Source: CAWDVB01 sp963824105 (GTDB lineage Bacteria > Actinomycetota > Actinomycetes > Propionibacteriales > Nocardioidaceae). Taken from it: a stretch of DNA of 64,000 nt. This document shows, piece by piece, positions 23,341 to 31,734 of the stretch. A program made the translations under genes and the position numbers. Location: assembly GCA_963824105.1 (NCBI GenBank), contig CAWGNN010000009.1, forward strand, positions 496,001-560,000, in the 5' to 3' direction. The stretch's first letter is position 1. Each line of letters starts with the position of its first letter. The notes below the pieces were generated by a model. The model made no database searches. It saw nothing but the letters and a program-made list of their open reading frames with translations, and was not told the DNA's origin.

Positions 23341-24552
23341 ATGACCATCCCCACGCTCGCCGAGATCCGGGCAGCGCGCGACCTGCTCGCCGGCGTCGCG
23401 ACCGTGACCCCGATACAAGGCGCTCGCTGGCTGTCCGAGGCGGTCGGAGGCCCGGTCTGGATGAAGGCCGAGAACCTCCAGCGGGCCGGCTCGTTCAAGA
23501 TCCGCGGCGCCTTCACGCGAATCTCCGGCCTCAGTGAGGCTGAGCGGGCACGCGGAGTGGTTGCGGCCAGCGCGGGCAACCACGCTCAAGGCGTGGCGCT
23601 GGCGGCGTCACTGCTCGGCATCAAGGCCACTGTGTTCATGCCGGAGGGTGCTCCCATCCCCAAGGTGAAGGCGACTCGCGGCTACGGCGCTGAAGTGATC
23701 TTCCATGGGTCCACCATCGACGAAGCCCTGGTGATGGCGCAGGAGCTGAGCGATCGGGAGGGTGCGGTCCTGGTACACCCGTTCGATCACAAGGACATCG
23801 TCGCCGGGCAGGGCACCTGTGGCCTGGAGCTGATCGAGCAGCGGCCGGATCTGCGGACCGTAGTCGTGCCGACCGGGGGTGGCGGTCTCGTCGGGGGGAT
23901 GGCGATCGCCCTCAAGGGGATCAACCCCGACATCCGGGTGATCGGCGTCCAGGCCGAGGCAGCGGCCGCCTATCCCAAGTCACTGGCCGAAGGTCACCCG
24001 GTGGCGCTGACGGAGATGTCGACGATGGCAGACGGCATCGCGGTGGGCCGACCCGGCGTCATCCCCTTCGAGGCGGTCTCTCACCTGGTGGACGACGTCC
24101 TGACCGTGAGTGAGGAGGCAATCAGCCAGGCGCTGGTGTTGCTCCTCGAGCGCAACAAGCTGGTCGTCGAGCCCGCAGGGGCCGTGGCCGTGGCCGCGAT
24201 CCGTGAGCATCCTGAGCTTTTCGAGCCTCCGGTGGCTGCCGTCCTCTCCGGTGGCAACATCGACCCGCTGCTGCTGTTGCATGTGATCCGCCATGGGCTG
24301 GCGGCGGCCGGTCGGTATCTGGTCCTCGGCGTGCGGATCAATGACCGGCCCGGCGGCCTCGCCGATCTGCTCGCCGCCCTGGCGCGGACTCACGCCAACA
24401 TCATCGACGTGATCCACGATCGGACCTCTCCACTGCTGCCGGTCCATGCGGTCGACGTGACCTTGCAGGTGGAGACGCGGGGCGCCGACCATGCGGAAGC
24501 CGTGGTGCGGCAGCTGCGGGGCGAGGGGTACGAGGTCAGTCAGCCGGAGTAG
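23341..24552 (+). CDS. ilvA: threonine ammonia-lyase (threonine dehydratase) with ACT domain
   Basis: This PLP enzyme turns threonine into 2-oxobutanoate, the entry to isoleucine synthesis. AGSFKIRGAFTRI carries the PLP lysine, AASAGNHAQGVALAA the Asn loop and VPTGGGGLVGGMAIALKG the phosphate loop. Residues about 325-400 (VLGVRINDRPGGLADLLAAL) are an ACT domain. At 403 residues it fits the short form, biosynthetic or catabolic. Start MTIPTL has a GGGAG site. An in-frame ATG at 23266 would add 25 charged residues encoded by oddly AT- and purine-rich DNA. Confidence 0.9.
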   Translation: MTIPTLAEIRAARDLLAGVATVTPIQGARWLSEAVGGPVWMKAENLQRAGSFKIRGAFTRISGLSEAERARGVVAASAGNHAQGVALAASLLGIKATVFMPEGAPIPKVKATRGYGAEVIFHGSTIDEALVMAQELSDREGAVLVHPFDHKDIVAGQGTCGLELIEQRPDLRTVVVPTGGGGLVGGMAIALKGINPDIRVIGVQAEAAAAYPKSLAEGHPVALTEMSTMADGIAVGRPGVIPFEAVSHLVDDVLTVSEEAISQALVLLLERNKLVVEPAGAVAVAAIREHPELFEPPVAAVLSGGNIDPLLLLHVIRHGLAAAGRYLVLGVRINDRPGGLADLLAALARTHANIIDVIHDRTSPLLPVHAVDVTLQVETRGADHAEAVVRQLRGEGYEVSQPE

Positions 24553-25034
24553 GGCACCGCGTCGAGGATCTCGACGTGGATCTCCTTGCCGTTGGGCGCC
24601 TCGTAAGTCACGACGTCGCCCTTCTTGAATCCGATGATGGCCTTCCCCAGAGCACTCTGCGGCGAGTAGACCTCGAGGTCGGAGTGGGCCCCGGCCATCT
24701 CGCGTGCGCCGAGAAGGAAGACCTCTTCCTCGTCGTCCCCGACGAAACGGGTGGTCACCACCATGCCTGGCGTGATCTCGCCGGACTCGGACGCAGTGAC
24801 GCCGATCTGGGCCTTCTCGAGCATCGCTTCAAGCTGTTTGATCCTGGCCTCGGTCTTGCCCTGCTCCTCGCGGGCCGCGTGGTAGCCGCCGTTCTCCTTG
24901 AGATCCCCCTCGTCACGGGCGGCGCTGATCCGGGAGATGATCTCCGAACGCACGGGTCCGCGCAGGTGCTCCAACTCGCCCTTGAGCTTGTCGAAGCCGT
25001 CCTGGGTCAGCCAGATCACGGTGTCGTCGGTCAC
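24540..25034 (-). CDS. greA: transcription elongation factor GreA
   Basis: The 164-residue protein has an N-terminal coiled coil (residues 10-80) with DEGDLKENGGYHAAREEQGK at its tip. A C-terminal FKBP-like domain follows (SPQSALGKAIIGFKKGDVVT). GreA enters the RNA polymerase secondary channel and triggers cleavage of backtracked transcripts. The start is GTG. Its last 13 bases overlap the end of the converging ilvA gene. Confidence 0.95.
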   Translation of the reverse strand: MTDDTVIWLTQDGFDKLKGELEHLRGPVRSEIISRISAARDEGDLKENGGYHAAREEQGKTEARIKQLEAMLEKAQIGVTASESGEITPGMVVTTRFVGDDEEEVFLLGAREMAGAHSDLEVYSPQSALGKAIIGFKKGDVVTYEAPNGKEIHVEILDAVPYSG

Positions 25035-25106
25035 GGTCTCTCCTGTGCTGCTGAGCTGCGGGGGGTGCGCTGGGGCACCGGACCTCTTTCGGAATGACTG
25101 ACAAGT

Positions 25107-25505
25107 CTAGCGAGGGCGGGGTTGGCCGGGGGCCGTACAACCGATGAGCTTGGCCGCGGTGGCCGGCTGCTCGGTGCGTATCGAGACGTTGAGCGTCTGG
25201 TTCGGCGGCCCGGAGGTGACCGGCACCGAGAGCTCCCCGACGATCGAGTGGTCGTAGGCCAGCGCCTGGACCAGGCAGGTCGCCTGGGTGCCTTCGGTGG
25301 ATCGGTCGACCTGGATGCGCACGGTGAGCTGTGTGGGGGAGTCCACGGTGAAGCCGACCAGCTGAGACGTGGCCTGCGGGTGGATGTAGGCGATGCCTGC
25401 CCAGACGAACCAGCCCAGCGCCGCGGCGACGATCAGCGCGGCGGCGCCGACGGCCACGAGGCGGCTCCGGCGATCGTTGCCATACCGCTGGGTCAGGTCT
25501 GTCAC
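25107..25505 (-). CDS. DUF4307 family membrane-anchored protein
   Basis: The 132-residue protein has one N-terminal membrane span (residues 17-38, VAVGAAALIVAAALGWFVWA) followed by an extracytoplasmic beta-rich domain with two Cys (ATCLVQALAYD and KLIGCTAP) that may form a disulfide. It fits DUF4307, an actinobacterial family of unknown function usually found next to mca and greA, as here. GTG start, with 23 bp to the divergent mca. Confidence 0.87.
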   Translation of the reverse strand: MTDLTQRYGNDRRSRLVAVGAAALIVAAALGWFVWAGIAYIHPQATSQLVGFTVDSPTQLTVRIQVDRSTEGTQATCLVQALAYDHSIVGELSVPVTSGPPNQTLNVSIRTEQPATAAKLIGCTAPGQPRPR

Positions 25506-25528
25506 GAGCTCATCCTAGGATTGCCGCC

Positions 25529-26407
25529 ATGCTCCGGTTGATGCACGTCCACGCCCACCCCGACGACGAGTCGAGCAAGGGTGCGGCGAGCACGGCCATG
25601 TACGTGGCTCAGGGCGTCGACGTCCATGTGGTCACGTGCACCGGCGGGGAGCGAGGATCCATCCTCAACCCGAACATGGACCGGCCCGACATTCTGGCGA
25701 ACATCGCCGAGGTCCGTCGACAGGAGATGGATCGTGCCCGCGAGATCCTGGGTGTCACGCAGGACTGGCTGGGGTTCGTCGACTCGGGCTTTCCCGAGGG
25801 TGACCCCCCGCCGCCCTTACCGGAGGGCTGCTTCGCGCTGCAGCCCGTGGAGGCGGCCGCGGCACCGCTGGTCCGGCTGATGAGGAAGTTCCGGCCGCAC
25901 GTGGTGACGACGTACGACGAGAACGGCGGCTACCCGCACCCGGACCACATCATGACCCACAAGATTTCCCTCGCGGCCTTCCACGCCGCCGGTGACCCGG
26001 CCGCCTACCCGGAGGAGGGCGAGCCCTGGCAGCCGCTCAAGCTGTACTACCAGCACGGCTTCTACCGGGAGAAGTTCCAGGCCCTCCACGACGAGATGCT
26101 CCGTCGCGGCCTCGATTCGCCCTACGGTGAGCGGCTCGAGAACTGGACGCCGGACCCGACCCACTTCTCGCGGATCACCACTCGCGTGCCGTGCGCGGAC
26201 TACTTCGCCGCCCGGGACCGGGCGCTCCTCGCGCACGCGACGCAGGTCGACCCCGAGGGCCCCTGGTTCGCCTGCCCACTGGAGGTGCACCAGGCCGCTT
26301 GGCCGACCGAGGACTTCGAGCTGGCCATCAGCCATGTGGACTCCGCGATCCCGGAGACCGATCTCTTCGCCGGAGTCCGAGAGCCTGCTGAGAAGATGAC
26401 CTCATGA
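25529..26407 (+). CDS. mca: mycothiol S-conjugate amidase Mca
   Basis: Mca is a zinc amidase that cleaves mycothiol-toxin conjugates so the mercapturic acid can be exported. The metal motif HAHPDDESSKGAAS (residues 8-21) and the second-half GGYPHPDHIMTHKIS supply the zinc ligands. The 292 residues and the MYVAQGVDVHVVTCTGGERG stretch separate it from MshB, the related biosynthetic deacetylase. Its presence implies mycothiol, a marker of Actinobacteria. It shares a 4-bp ATGA overlap with the next gene. Confidence 0.94.
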   Translation: MLRLMHVHAHPDDESSKGAASTAMYVAQGVDVHVVTCTGGERGSILNPNMDRPDILANIAEVRRQEMDRAREILGVTQDWLGFVDSGFPEGDPPPPLPEGCFALQPVEAAAAPLVRLMRKFRPHVVTTYDENGGYPHPDHIMTHKISLAAFHAAGDPAAYPEEGEPWQPLKLYYQHGFYREKFQALHDEMLRRGLDSPYGERLENWTPDPTHFSRITTRVPCADYFAARDRALLAHATQVDPEGPWFACPLEVHQAAWPTEDFELAISHVDSAIPETDLFAGVREPAEKMTS

Positions 26408-26673
26408 ACTGGCTTCCCGAGATTGCGATGCCCTCGCTCGCCGACCCCACGCCGGCGGACCAGCAGGTTGGTGCCTGGGGGTTCGTGATCGTGATGGCCC
26501 TGATCGTCGGCACGTTCCTGCTCTGGCTCAACATGCGCAAGCAGCTCCGCAAGATCAATGTTCCATCCGACGGTGAGGACGAGATCGGTGTGCCCGAGTC
26601 GGATCCTGGGTCGGCTACGGGGAAGGGAACAGAGCCCCCGGTGGAGCCGGAGGGCAACTCGACCTCACCTTGA
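26404..26673 (+). CDS. small single-span membrane protein downstream of mca
   Basis: The 89-residue protein has one membrane helix (residues 24-41, WGFVIVMALIVGTFLLWL), a basic flank (NMRKQLRKI) and an acidic Ser/Pro-rich cytoplasmic tail. The same small gene commonly follows mca in Actinobacteria. Function is unknown. The 4-bp overlap with mca indicates coupled translation. Confidence 0.8.
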   Translation: MNWLPEIAMPSLADPTPADQQVGAWGFVIVMALIVGTFLLWLNMRKQLRKINVPSDGEDEIGVPESDPGSATGKGTEPPVEPEGNSTSP

Positions 26674-26685
26674 CGGCCAGGGGAT

Positions 26686-26946
26686 TCAGGCGAGGGAAAG
26701 GAACAGGCGCTCGAGCTTCCGGGTGTCGATGTCGTCCTCGTCACCGGCGGCCACGCACTGCTTCAGGCTCGCCGCCACGATGGCGAACCCGGCCCGGTCC
26801 AGCGCCTTGCTCACCGCGGCCAGCTGAGTGACGACGTCCTCGCACTCACGTCCCTCTTCGAGCATCCGGATGACGCCCTCGAGCTGACCTCGGGCACGCT
26901 TGAGCCGGTTGACCACCGGTTCGGTGTCCCGGGGGGAGAGCTCCAT
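26686..26946 (-). CDS. CsoR/RcnR/CstR-family repressor, CstR-like
   Basis: The 86-residue all-helical protein fits the DUF156 family: RLKRARGQLEGVIRMLEEG, Cys35 in RECEDV, and Cys64 in SLKQC. Copper-sensing CsoR uses Cys-His-Cys (36-61-65 in M. tuberculosis). Here the His position is Ser60, leaving only the two Cys, the pattern of the persulfide sensor CstR, which is also 86 residues long. It likely releases DNA when the Cys pair reacts with persulfide or another thiol-reactive species. Two palindromes of the CsoR/CstR operator type lie in the region upstream. Confidence 0.87.
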   Translation of the reverse strand: MELSPRDTEPVVNRLKRARGQLEGVIRMLEEGRECEDVVTQLAAVSKALDRAGFAIVAASLKQCVAAGDEDDIDTRKLERLFLSLA

Positions 26947-27066
26947 GGCGCCTCCTTGAGTGACGTCAGTACGGGCAGTAACTGCCCAGTGGGGCTGGTC
27001 AGTGGCTGATCAGGGATACCGCGAGGATTCCGCCGACACCTTGCTGGGCATCCGCAGCATACTCCC

Positions 27067-27084
27067 CATACCGCCCCGGGTATG
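27067..27084. promoter_or_regulatory. CsoR/CstR-type operator, weaker copy
   Basis: CATACCGCCCCGGGTATG has the ATACC...GGTAT arms of the CsoR/CstR operator class and matches the stronger site at 27139-27156 at 15 of 18 positions. It is 121 bp upstream of the repressor start, so it may serve autoregulation. Confidence 0.6.
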
Positions 27085-27138
27085 GCTCATCTGGTGGGAC
27101 CAGCGATTGGGACCATTGGCCCGGGCCACTTGTCCCGT

Positions 27139-27156
27139 CATACCCCCTGGGGTATG
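27139..27156. promoter_or_regulatory. CsoR/CstR-type operator
   Basis: CATACCCCCTGGGGTATG has 8-bp inverted arms around a 2-bp centre and closely resembles the known CsoR/CstR operators (ATACCCC...GGGGTAT). It lies 113 bp upstream of the Cys-rich small gene, which is the natural candidate for control by the adjacent repressor. Confidence 0.75.
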
Positions 27157-27268
27157 CTTTCGGCTGGAGTTCGTTCCCGCGATCACCGGAACCACGCACC
27201 CACGGGGTCGCTGACCACCAGCACCTCAACCGATCCTCGACAGACCCCAATGATTGGAGAACAGCCAC

Positions 27269-27385
27269 ATGTGCTCTCCGGCACCGTGCTTTCAGTGCAA
27301 CAAGACCACCTGGTCCGGCTGCGGCAGCCACGTCGCCCAGGTGATGGCGCACGTTCCCGAGGACCAGCGCTGCCAGTGCCGCTGA
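27269..27385 (+). CDS. 38-residue Cys-rich small protein
   Basis: ATG at 27269 with GGAGA 8 bp upstream opens a 38-residue protein ending in TGA at 27385. It has six Cys (residues 2, 7, 10, 18, 35, 37) and two His (21, 28): MCSPAPCFQC at the start, then TTWSGCGSHV and QRCQCR at the end. The CxxC and CxC pairs suggest zinc or copper binding, or redox chemistry. I recall similar short Cys-rich proteins with a TW-GCG-HV core in Actinobacteria, without a known function. The upstream CsoR/CstR operator suggests metal or sulfur stress control. Confidence 0.75.
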   Translation: MCSPAPCFQCNKTTWSGCGSHVAQVMAHVPEDQRCQCR

Positions 27386-27421
27386 GCTGAGCCCAACCCA
27401 GTTGCGCTCAGCAGCACTCAC

Positions 27422-28069
27422 CTAGTCGCGGGTGAGTCGGACAAGGGCATCCCAGGCCACCTTGTCCGGCTCGCCCGCGTCCTTGTCCCCGGGGATGACC
27501 CGCTTGACCCGCTTGGCCCGGGACACCGTGAAGCTCTCTCCCTCGAGGTCGGCGAGGACGTCCTCGGCCGTGTAGAGCATGGCCGGGTCCTGCGGGCCCC
27601 CGGTGCCCTCGGTGAGGTTGGTGGAGTCGTGAGCGACGAGGAGAAGCACCCCGCCCCGGCGCAGGCTCTGGAATCCGGCGCGGACGGCCGCGCGACGCGG
27701 TTCCGCGGCAATCTGCAGGTAAGCCATCACGACGACATCGAACTCCTTGTTCGACGTGAACGTCGTGGCATCGGCCACCTCCCATTGGATGTAGCCGAAC
27801 GTGCTGGCCACTCCGGCCCCCGACGTACGCCGCATCCGCTCGATGCTGCGGCCCTTCTCGATCGCGACCTTCGAGAAGTCCGCGGCGGTGACGTCCCAGC
27901 CCCGCTGGGCCAGCCAGAGGGCGTTGCGTCCCTCGCCGCAGGCCAGGTCGAGCGCGCGGCCGGGGGGAAGGTAGGAGAGCTCCTCCTCGACGAAGACGTT
28001 CGGCGCAGCCGACCAGACCAGGTCCGTGCCGGAATACCGTTCGTTCCATCGCTCCGCATCCATGCGCAT
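27422..28069 (-). CDS. class I SAM-dependent methyltransferase
   Basis: About 215 residues with the SAM-binding motif I ALDLACGEGRNALWLAQRGW, motif II VTAADFS, and FDVVVMAYLQIAAEPRRAAV after it. The layout resembles TehB/thiopurine-type methyltransferases that act on small or toxic molecules, but the substrate cannot be named. Start at MRMDAERW; ATG six bases further on is possible and neither has a clear ribosome site. It is divergent from the thioredoxin-fold gene. Confidence 0.85.
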   Translation of the reverse strand: MRMDAERWNERYSGTDLVWSAAPNVFVEEELSYLPPGRALDLACGEGRNALWLAQRGWDVTAADFSKVAIEKGRSIERMRRTSGAGVASTFGYIQWEVADATTFTSNKEFDVVVMAYLQIAAEPRRAAVRAGFQSLRRGGVLLLVAHDSTNLTEGTGGPQDPAMLYTAEDVLADLEGESFTVSRAKRVKRVIPGDKDAGEPDKVAWDALVRLTRD

Positions 28070-28136
28070 ATTCTGGCGCACGAGTCCAGCTCGTGTGGGC
28101 GGGGTCCGCAAGAAGACCAGAGAGTCGGGAGATCCA

Positions 28137-30122
28137 TTGCGTCTGCGTGACGACGCCGCGTCGGTTCTGAGCCCTTACCTGCGCGACCACATCGACAACC
28201 CGGTCGACTGGTGGGCCTTCGGCCCGGACGCATTCGCGGAGGCCCGGCGGCGCGACGTCCCGATCCTGCTCTCGGTGGGCTATGCGGCCTGTCACTGGTG
28301 CCACGTGATGGCGCACGAGTCCTTCGAGGACCCGGCGACCGCGGCTTTCATGAACGAGCACTTCGTCAACATCAAGGTAGACCGTGAGGAACGGCCGGAC
28401 GTGGACGCCGTCTACATGCGGGCCACCCAGGCGATGACCGGATCCGGCGGGTGGCCGATGACCGTGGTGATCACTGCCGAAGGGGAGCCGTTCTTCGCCG
28501 GCACCTATTTCCCGGACCGGCCCCGGCACGGCCAGCCGGCCTTCACCCAGGTCCTCCGCGCGCTGGCGGAGGCATGGAGGGACCGGCGCGACGAGATCAT
28601 GCGGGTCGCCGGCGAGGTCTTGAGCCGTCTCGATGTCGCGATCGCGTCGGACGGATCGGCGCTGGACGGGCCCGCACTCGCCCAGGCGGTCTCGCGGCTC
28701 GAGCGGCAGTTCGACCCGGACTTCAGTGGTTTCGGCCGGGCGCCCAAGTTCCCCGCGTCGATGGTGCTGGAGTTCCTCCTGCGCCATCACGCCAGGACCG
28801 GATCGGAGTCTGCCGAGCGGATGGTCTCGGCGACGTGCGACGCGATGGCGCGCGGTGGCCTCTACGACCAGGTCGGCGGAGGCTTTGCCCGCTACAGCGT
28901 CGACGCCCAGTGGGTGGTGCCTCACTTCGAGAAGATGCTCTACGACAACGCTCTCCTTCTCGGGGTCTACGCCCGCTGGTGGCGCCAGAGTGGGGTGCCG
29001 CTCGCCGAGCGCGTGGCCCAGGAGACCGCCGACTTCCTCCTCCGCGAGCTGCGCACCGACCAGGGAGGTTTCGCGTCCGCGCTGGATGCCGACTCCGAGG
29101 GGGAGGAGGGCCGTTTCTACGTGTTCGACCCGGCCGAGCTCGCCCGAGCACTGCCCGAGCCGGACGTGTCCTGGGCTGCCGACCTGCTCAGCGTTACCGA
29201 TGCGGGCACCTTCGAACATGGCTCCTCCACGCTCCAGATGCGTCGCGACCCGGACGATCCCCGTCGCTGGGCCCGGGTCCGCGCCGCCCTGTTCGACTAC
29301 CGGGCCGGACGGACCCGGCCGGCGGTGGACGACAAGGTGGTCGCCGCCTGGAACGGGCTGGCGATCGCATCGCTGGCCGAAGCCGGGATGCTGCTCGGGA
29401 AGCCTGGCTACGTCGATGCCGCCCGTGGCGCTGCTGACCTGCTGCTCGGCCTCCATCTCGTGGATGGACGTTTGTTACGAGTGTCCCGGGACGGTGTGCC
29501 CGGCGATGCCGCCGGAGTGCTCGAGGACTACGGCTGCGTCGCGGCCGGGCTGCTCGCCGTTGCCCAGGCCACCGGCGACGCCCACTATCTGCGTGCGGCG
29601 GGCGGACTTCTCGACCAGGCTCTGGCGCACTTCTCCGATGGCGAGGGCGGCTTCTTCGACACCGCGGACGACGCCGAGGCCCTGGTGGCCCGGCCGCGCG
29701 ACCCCTCGGACAACGCGTCCCCCTCAGGTCTCTCGGCCGTCGCGGACGCGCTGACCACCTATGCGGCCCTCACCGGCTCCGGCCCGCACCGAGAGGCCGC
29801 GGAGGCGGCGCTTCGGTCCGTCGCCGGGTTCGCGATCGAAGCGCCGCGGTTCGCCGGCTGGTCGCTCGCGGTGGCGGAGGCTCATCTGGTGGGACCGATC
29901 GAGGTGGCCGTCGTGTCCGAGGAGGAGACGCCGCTCAGCGCGATCGCCTGGCAGTCCTGCAGCCCGGGGCGAGTGGTCGTCTCCGGTCGCCCCGACGACG
30001 CGTCCTGGCCTCTGCTCGCGGGGCGCGGTCTGGTCGAGGGGCGGGCCGCGGCGTACGTGTGCCGGTCCATGGTCTGCGAACGACCCGTGGTGGCCGAGGA
30101 CCAGCTGCGGGCGATGATCTGA
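28137..30122 (+). CDS. thioredoxin-fold YyaL/DUF255 protein (SPATA20-like)
   Basis: The 661-residue protein has an N-terminal thioredoxin-like domain with CHWCHVM near residue 57, preceded by YLRDHIDNPVDWW, the family signature. A long (alpha/alpha)6-like region follows, with YDQVGGGFARYSVD and HFEKMLYDNALLL, resembling N-acylglucosamine epimerase-type barrels. Function is unproven. The TTG at 28137 has a GGGAG site 6 bp upstream and fits where homologues start; a GTG at 28095 is the alternative. Confidence 0.88.
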   Translation: MRLRDDAASVLSPYLRDHIDNPVDWWAFGPDAFAEARRRDVPILLSVGYAACHWCHVMAHESFEDPATAAFMNEHFVNIKVDREERPDVDAVYMRATQAMTGSGGWPMTVVITAEGEPFFAGTYFPDRPRHGQPAFTQVLRALAEAWRDRRDEIMRVAGEVLSRLDVAIASDGSALDGPALAQAVSRLERQFDPDFSGFGRAPKFPASMVLEFLLRHHARTGSESAERMVSATCDAMARGGLYDQVGGGFARYSVDAQWVVPHFEKMLYDNALLLGVYARWWRQSGVPLAERVAQETADFLLRELRTDQGGFASALDADSEGEEGRFYVFDPAELARALPEPDVSWAADLLSVTDAGTFEHGSSTLQMRRDPDDPRRWARVRAALFDYRAGRTRPAVDDKVVAAWNGLAIASLAEAGMLLGKPGYVDAARGAADLLLGLHLVDGRLLRVSRDGVPGDAAGVLEDYGCVAAGLLAVAQATGDAHYLRAAGGLLDQALAHFSDGEGGFFDTADDAEALVARPRDPSDNASPSGLSAVADALTTYAALTGSGPHREAAEAALRSVAGFAIEAPRFAGWSLAVAEAHLVGPIEVAVVSEEETPLSAIAWQSCSPGRVVVSGRPDDASWPLLAGRGLVEGRAAAYVCRSMVCERPVVAEDQLRAMI

Positions 30123-30129
30123 GCCGGGA

Positions 30130-30861
30130 CTACCCCAGCGCCCAGGCTGCCATCGCGATGGCCACTGCGTGGGTGATGTAGCCACCGAGGGTGAACAGGT
30201 GGAAGACCTCGTGGAAGCCGAACCAGCGCGGTGCGGGGTTGGGCCATTTCACCCCGTACACGATCCCGCCCAGCGTGTAGAGACCACCGCCGACGACCAA
30301 CAGGACGAAGACGGGGGTGCTCGCACTGGCGTAGAAGTCGCCCAGGAAGAAGATCGCGGCCCAGCCCAGCGCGAGGTAGATCGGTACGTAGAGCCACCGG
30401 GGCGCTGCGGTCCAAAGCATTCGGAAGGCCATGCCCAGCAGGGCACCTCCCCACACCAGGCTCAGCAGGATCGCCTTGGGTCGGCCGTGCAGCAGGATGA
30501 TCGTGAAGGGCGTGTAGCTACCCGCGATCAGCAAAAAGATGTTCGCGTGATCAAGGCGCTTCAACACCACTTGCACCTTCGGCTGCCAGCGTCCGCGGTG
30601 GTAGATGCTCGAGATCGTGAAGAGCGCGAAGCCGGTCGCCACGAAGACCGAGTTGCCGACCGTGGGCCACGGGCTGGGTGATCTCAGGGCCGGGATGGCG
30701 ATGAGGAACGCGCCGGCGGCGAGGGTGGCGGGCGCGGCGAGCATGTGCAGCCACCCGCGGAGCACCGGCTTCGCTTCCGGGTTGGCGCTGGGGAACGACT
30801 CGTCCAGCCCTTCGGCGACGTGCTCGCGGGTATCGCTGACACGGTGCGATCGGTCCCTCAC
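30130..30861 (-). CDS. hemolysin III (PAQR) family membrane protein
   Basis: The 243-residue protein has seven predicted membrane helices. Conserved PAQR residues are visible: SSIYHRG (Ser and His in the first block), RLDHANIFLLIAGSYTPF (Asp and His) and FGFHEVFHLFTLGGYITHAV near the end (two His). The His/Asp/Ser cluster is a metal site of putative alkaline-ceramidase-like hydrolases. The hemolysin name is historical. GTG start; about 88 bp from the divergent prenyl transferase. Confidence 0.9.
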   Translation of the reverse strand: MRDRSHRVSDTREHVAEGLDESFPSANPEAKPVLRGWLHMLAAPATLAAGAFLIAIPALRSPSPWPTVGNSVFVATGFALFTISSIYHRGRWQPKVQVVLKRLDHANIFLLIAGSYTPFTIILLHGRPKAILLSLVWGGALLGMAFRMLWTAAPRWLYVPIYLALGWAAIFFLGDFYASASTPVFVLLVVGGGLYTLGGIVYGVKWPNPAPRWFGFHEVFHLFTLGGYITHAVAIAMAAWALG

Positions 30862-30948
30862 GAGGCCAACTTAGTCTCCGAGCAGACCTGCAGGACAGTC
30901 GCCAGTGAAGCCTCCTGGTCCCCCTTTGAGAAAGATCACACTTGTACG

Positions 30949-31734
30949 ATGACGCTTGTGGCGAGGCTCAAGGACTTGGTCAAGGCGGTGCTCTATCCCG
31001 CCTATGAGGCCAGACTCGCCCGTCGCCTCCCGCCGGGGCGCCTTCCGCGGCACGTGGGCGTCATGCTCGACGGCAACCGTCGGTGGGCCAAGGCCGTCGG
31101 TGAGGACGCCGCGGCGGGCCATCGGGCAGGCGCCGCGAACATCTCGCCGTTCCTGGAGTGGTGCGACGAGGTAGGCGTCGAGATCGTCACCTTGTGGCTT
31201 CTCTCCACTGACAATCTGGGCCGGCCCCGCGAGGAGCTCGAACCGCTGCTGTCGATCATTGCCGAGGTCGTGGAAGAGCTCGCCGCCGAGCAGCGCTGGC
31301 GGATCAATCCCGTAGGCGCTCTCGACCTTCTGCCCGCGGACATCCACCGTCGGCTCAAGGTGGCCGCGGAGACGACTCGCGACGTGTCCGGGCTGCTGGT
31401 GAATGTCGCCGTGGGATACGGCGGCCGGCGGGAGATCGCCGACGCCGTTCGAGGGCTGATGCAGGAGCACGCCGAGCAGGGCACCACCTTGGCGGAGCTG
31501 GCCGACGCGATCGATGTCGACGCGATCGCCGAGCACCTCTACACCAAGGGGCAACCCGACCCTGACCTGGTGATCCGGACCTCGGGGGAGCAGCGACTGA
31601 GCGGCTTCCTGCTGTGGCAGAGCGTGCACAGCGAGTTCTACTTCTGCGAGGCCTACTGGCCCGATTTCCGGCGGGTGGACTTCCTGCGGGCTCTGCGTGA
31701 CTACGCCCGGCGCCAGCGGCGTTTCGGCGCCTGA
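30949..31734 (+). CDS. short-chain cis-prenyl transferase (UppS family)
   Basis: The 261-residue protein has the cis-prenyltransferase signature: HVGVMLDGNRRWAK with the catalytic Asp and the diphosphate-binding Arg, LWLLSTDNL, PDLVIRTSGEQRLSGFLLWQ, and EFYFCEAYWPDF. Such enzymes add isopentenyl units in Z geometry. Actinobacteria usually have a Z,E-farnesyl diphosphate synthase plus a decaprenyl diphosphate synthase, and this looks like one of those. Which one cannot be told by eye. ATG start, weak ribosome site. Confidence 0.9.
   Translation: MTLVARLKDLVKAVLYPAYEARLARRLPPGRLPRHVGVMLDGNRRWAKAVGEDAAAGHRAGAANISPFLEWCDEVGVEIVTLWLLSTDNLGRPREELEPLLSIIAEVVEELAAEQRWRINPVGALDLLPADIHRRLKVAAETTRDVSGLLVNVAVGYGGRREIADAVRGLMQEHAEQGTTLAELADAIDVDAIAEHLYTKGQPDPDLVIRTSGEQRLSGFLLWQSVHSEFYFCEAYWPDFRRVDFLRALRDYARRQRRFGA

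Larger units (their letters stand above)
26947..27268. other. 322-bp divergent regulatory region
   Basis: No gene of its own. It lies between the CstR-like repressor (minus) and the Cys-rich small protein (plus). It holds the palindrome GGGCAGT-A-ACTGCCC at 26973-26987 and two G/C-tract operators listed separately. The rest looks like ordinary promoter and leader DNA. Confidence 0.65.

Noticed and set aside
26961..26968. TGACGTCA palindrome upstream of the CstR-like gene
   Set aside because: An 8-bp palindrome is expected by chance and it does not resemble the operator class of this repressor.
27408..29456. A 682-residue minus-strand ORF opposite the YyaL-type gene
   Set aside because: Shadow of two real genes; long antisense frames are expected at this GC content.
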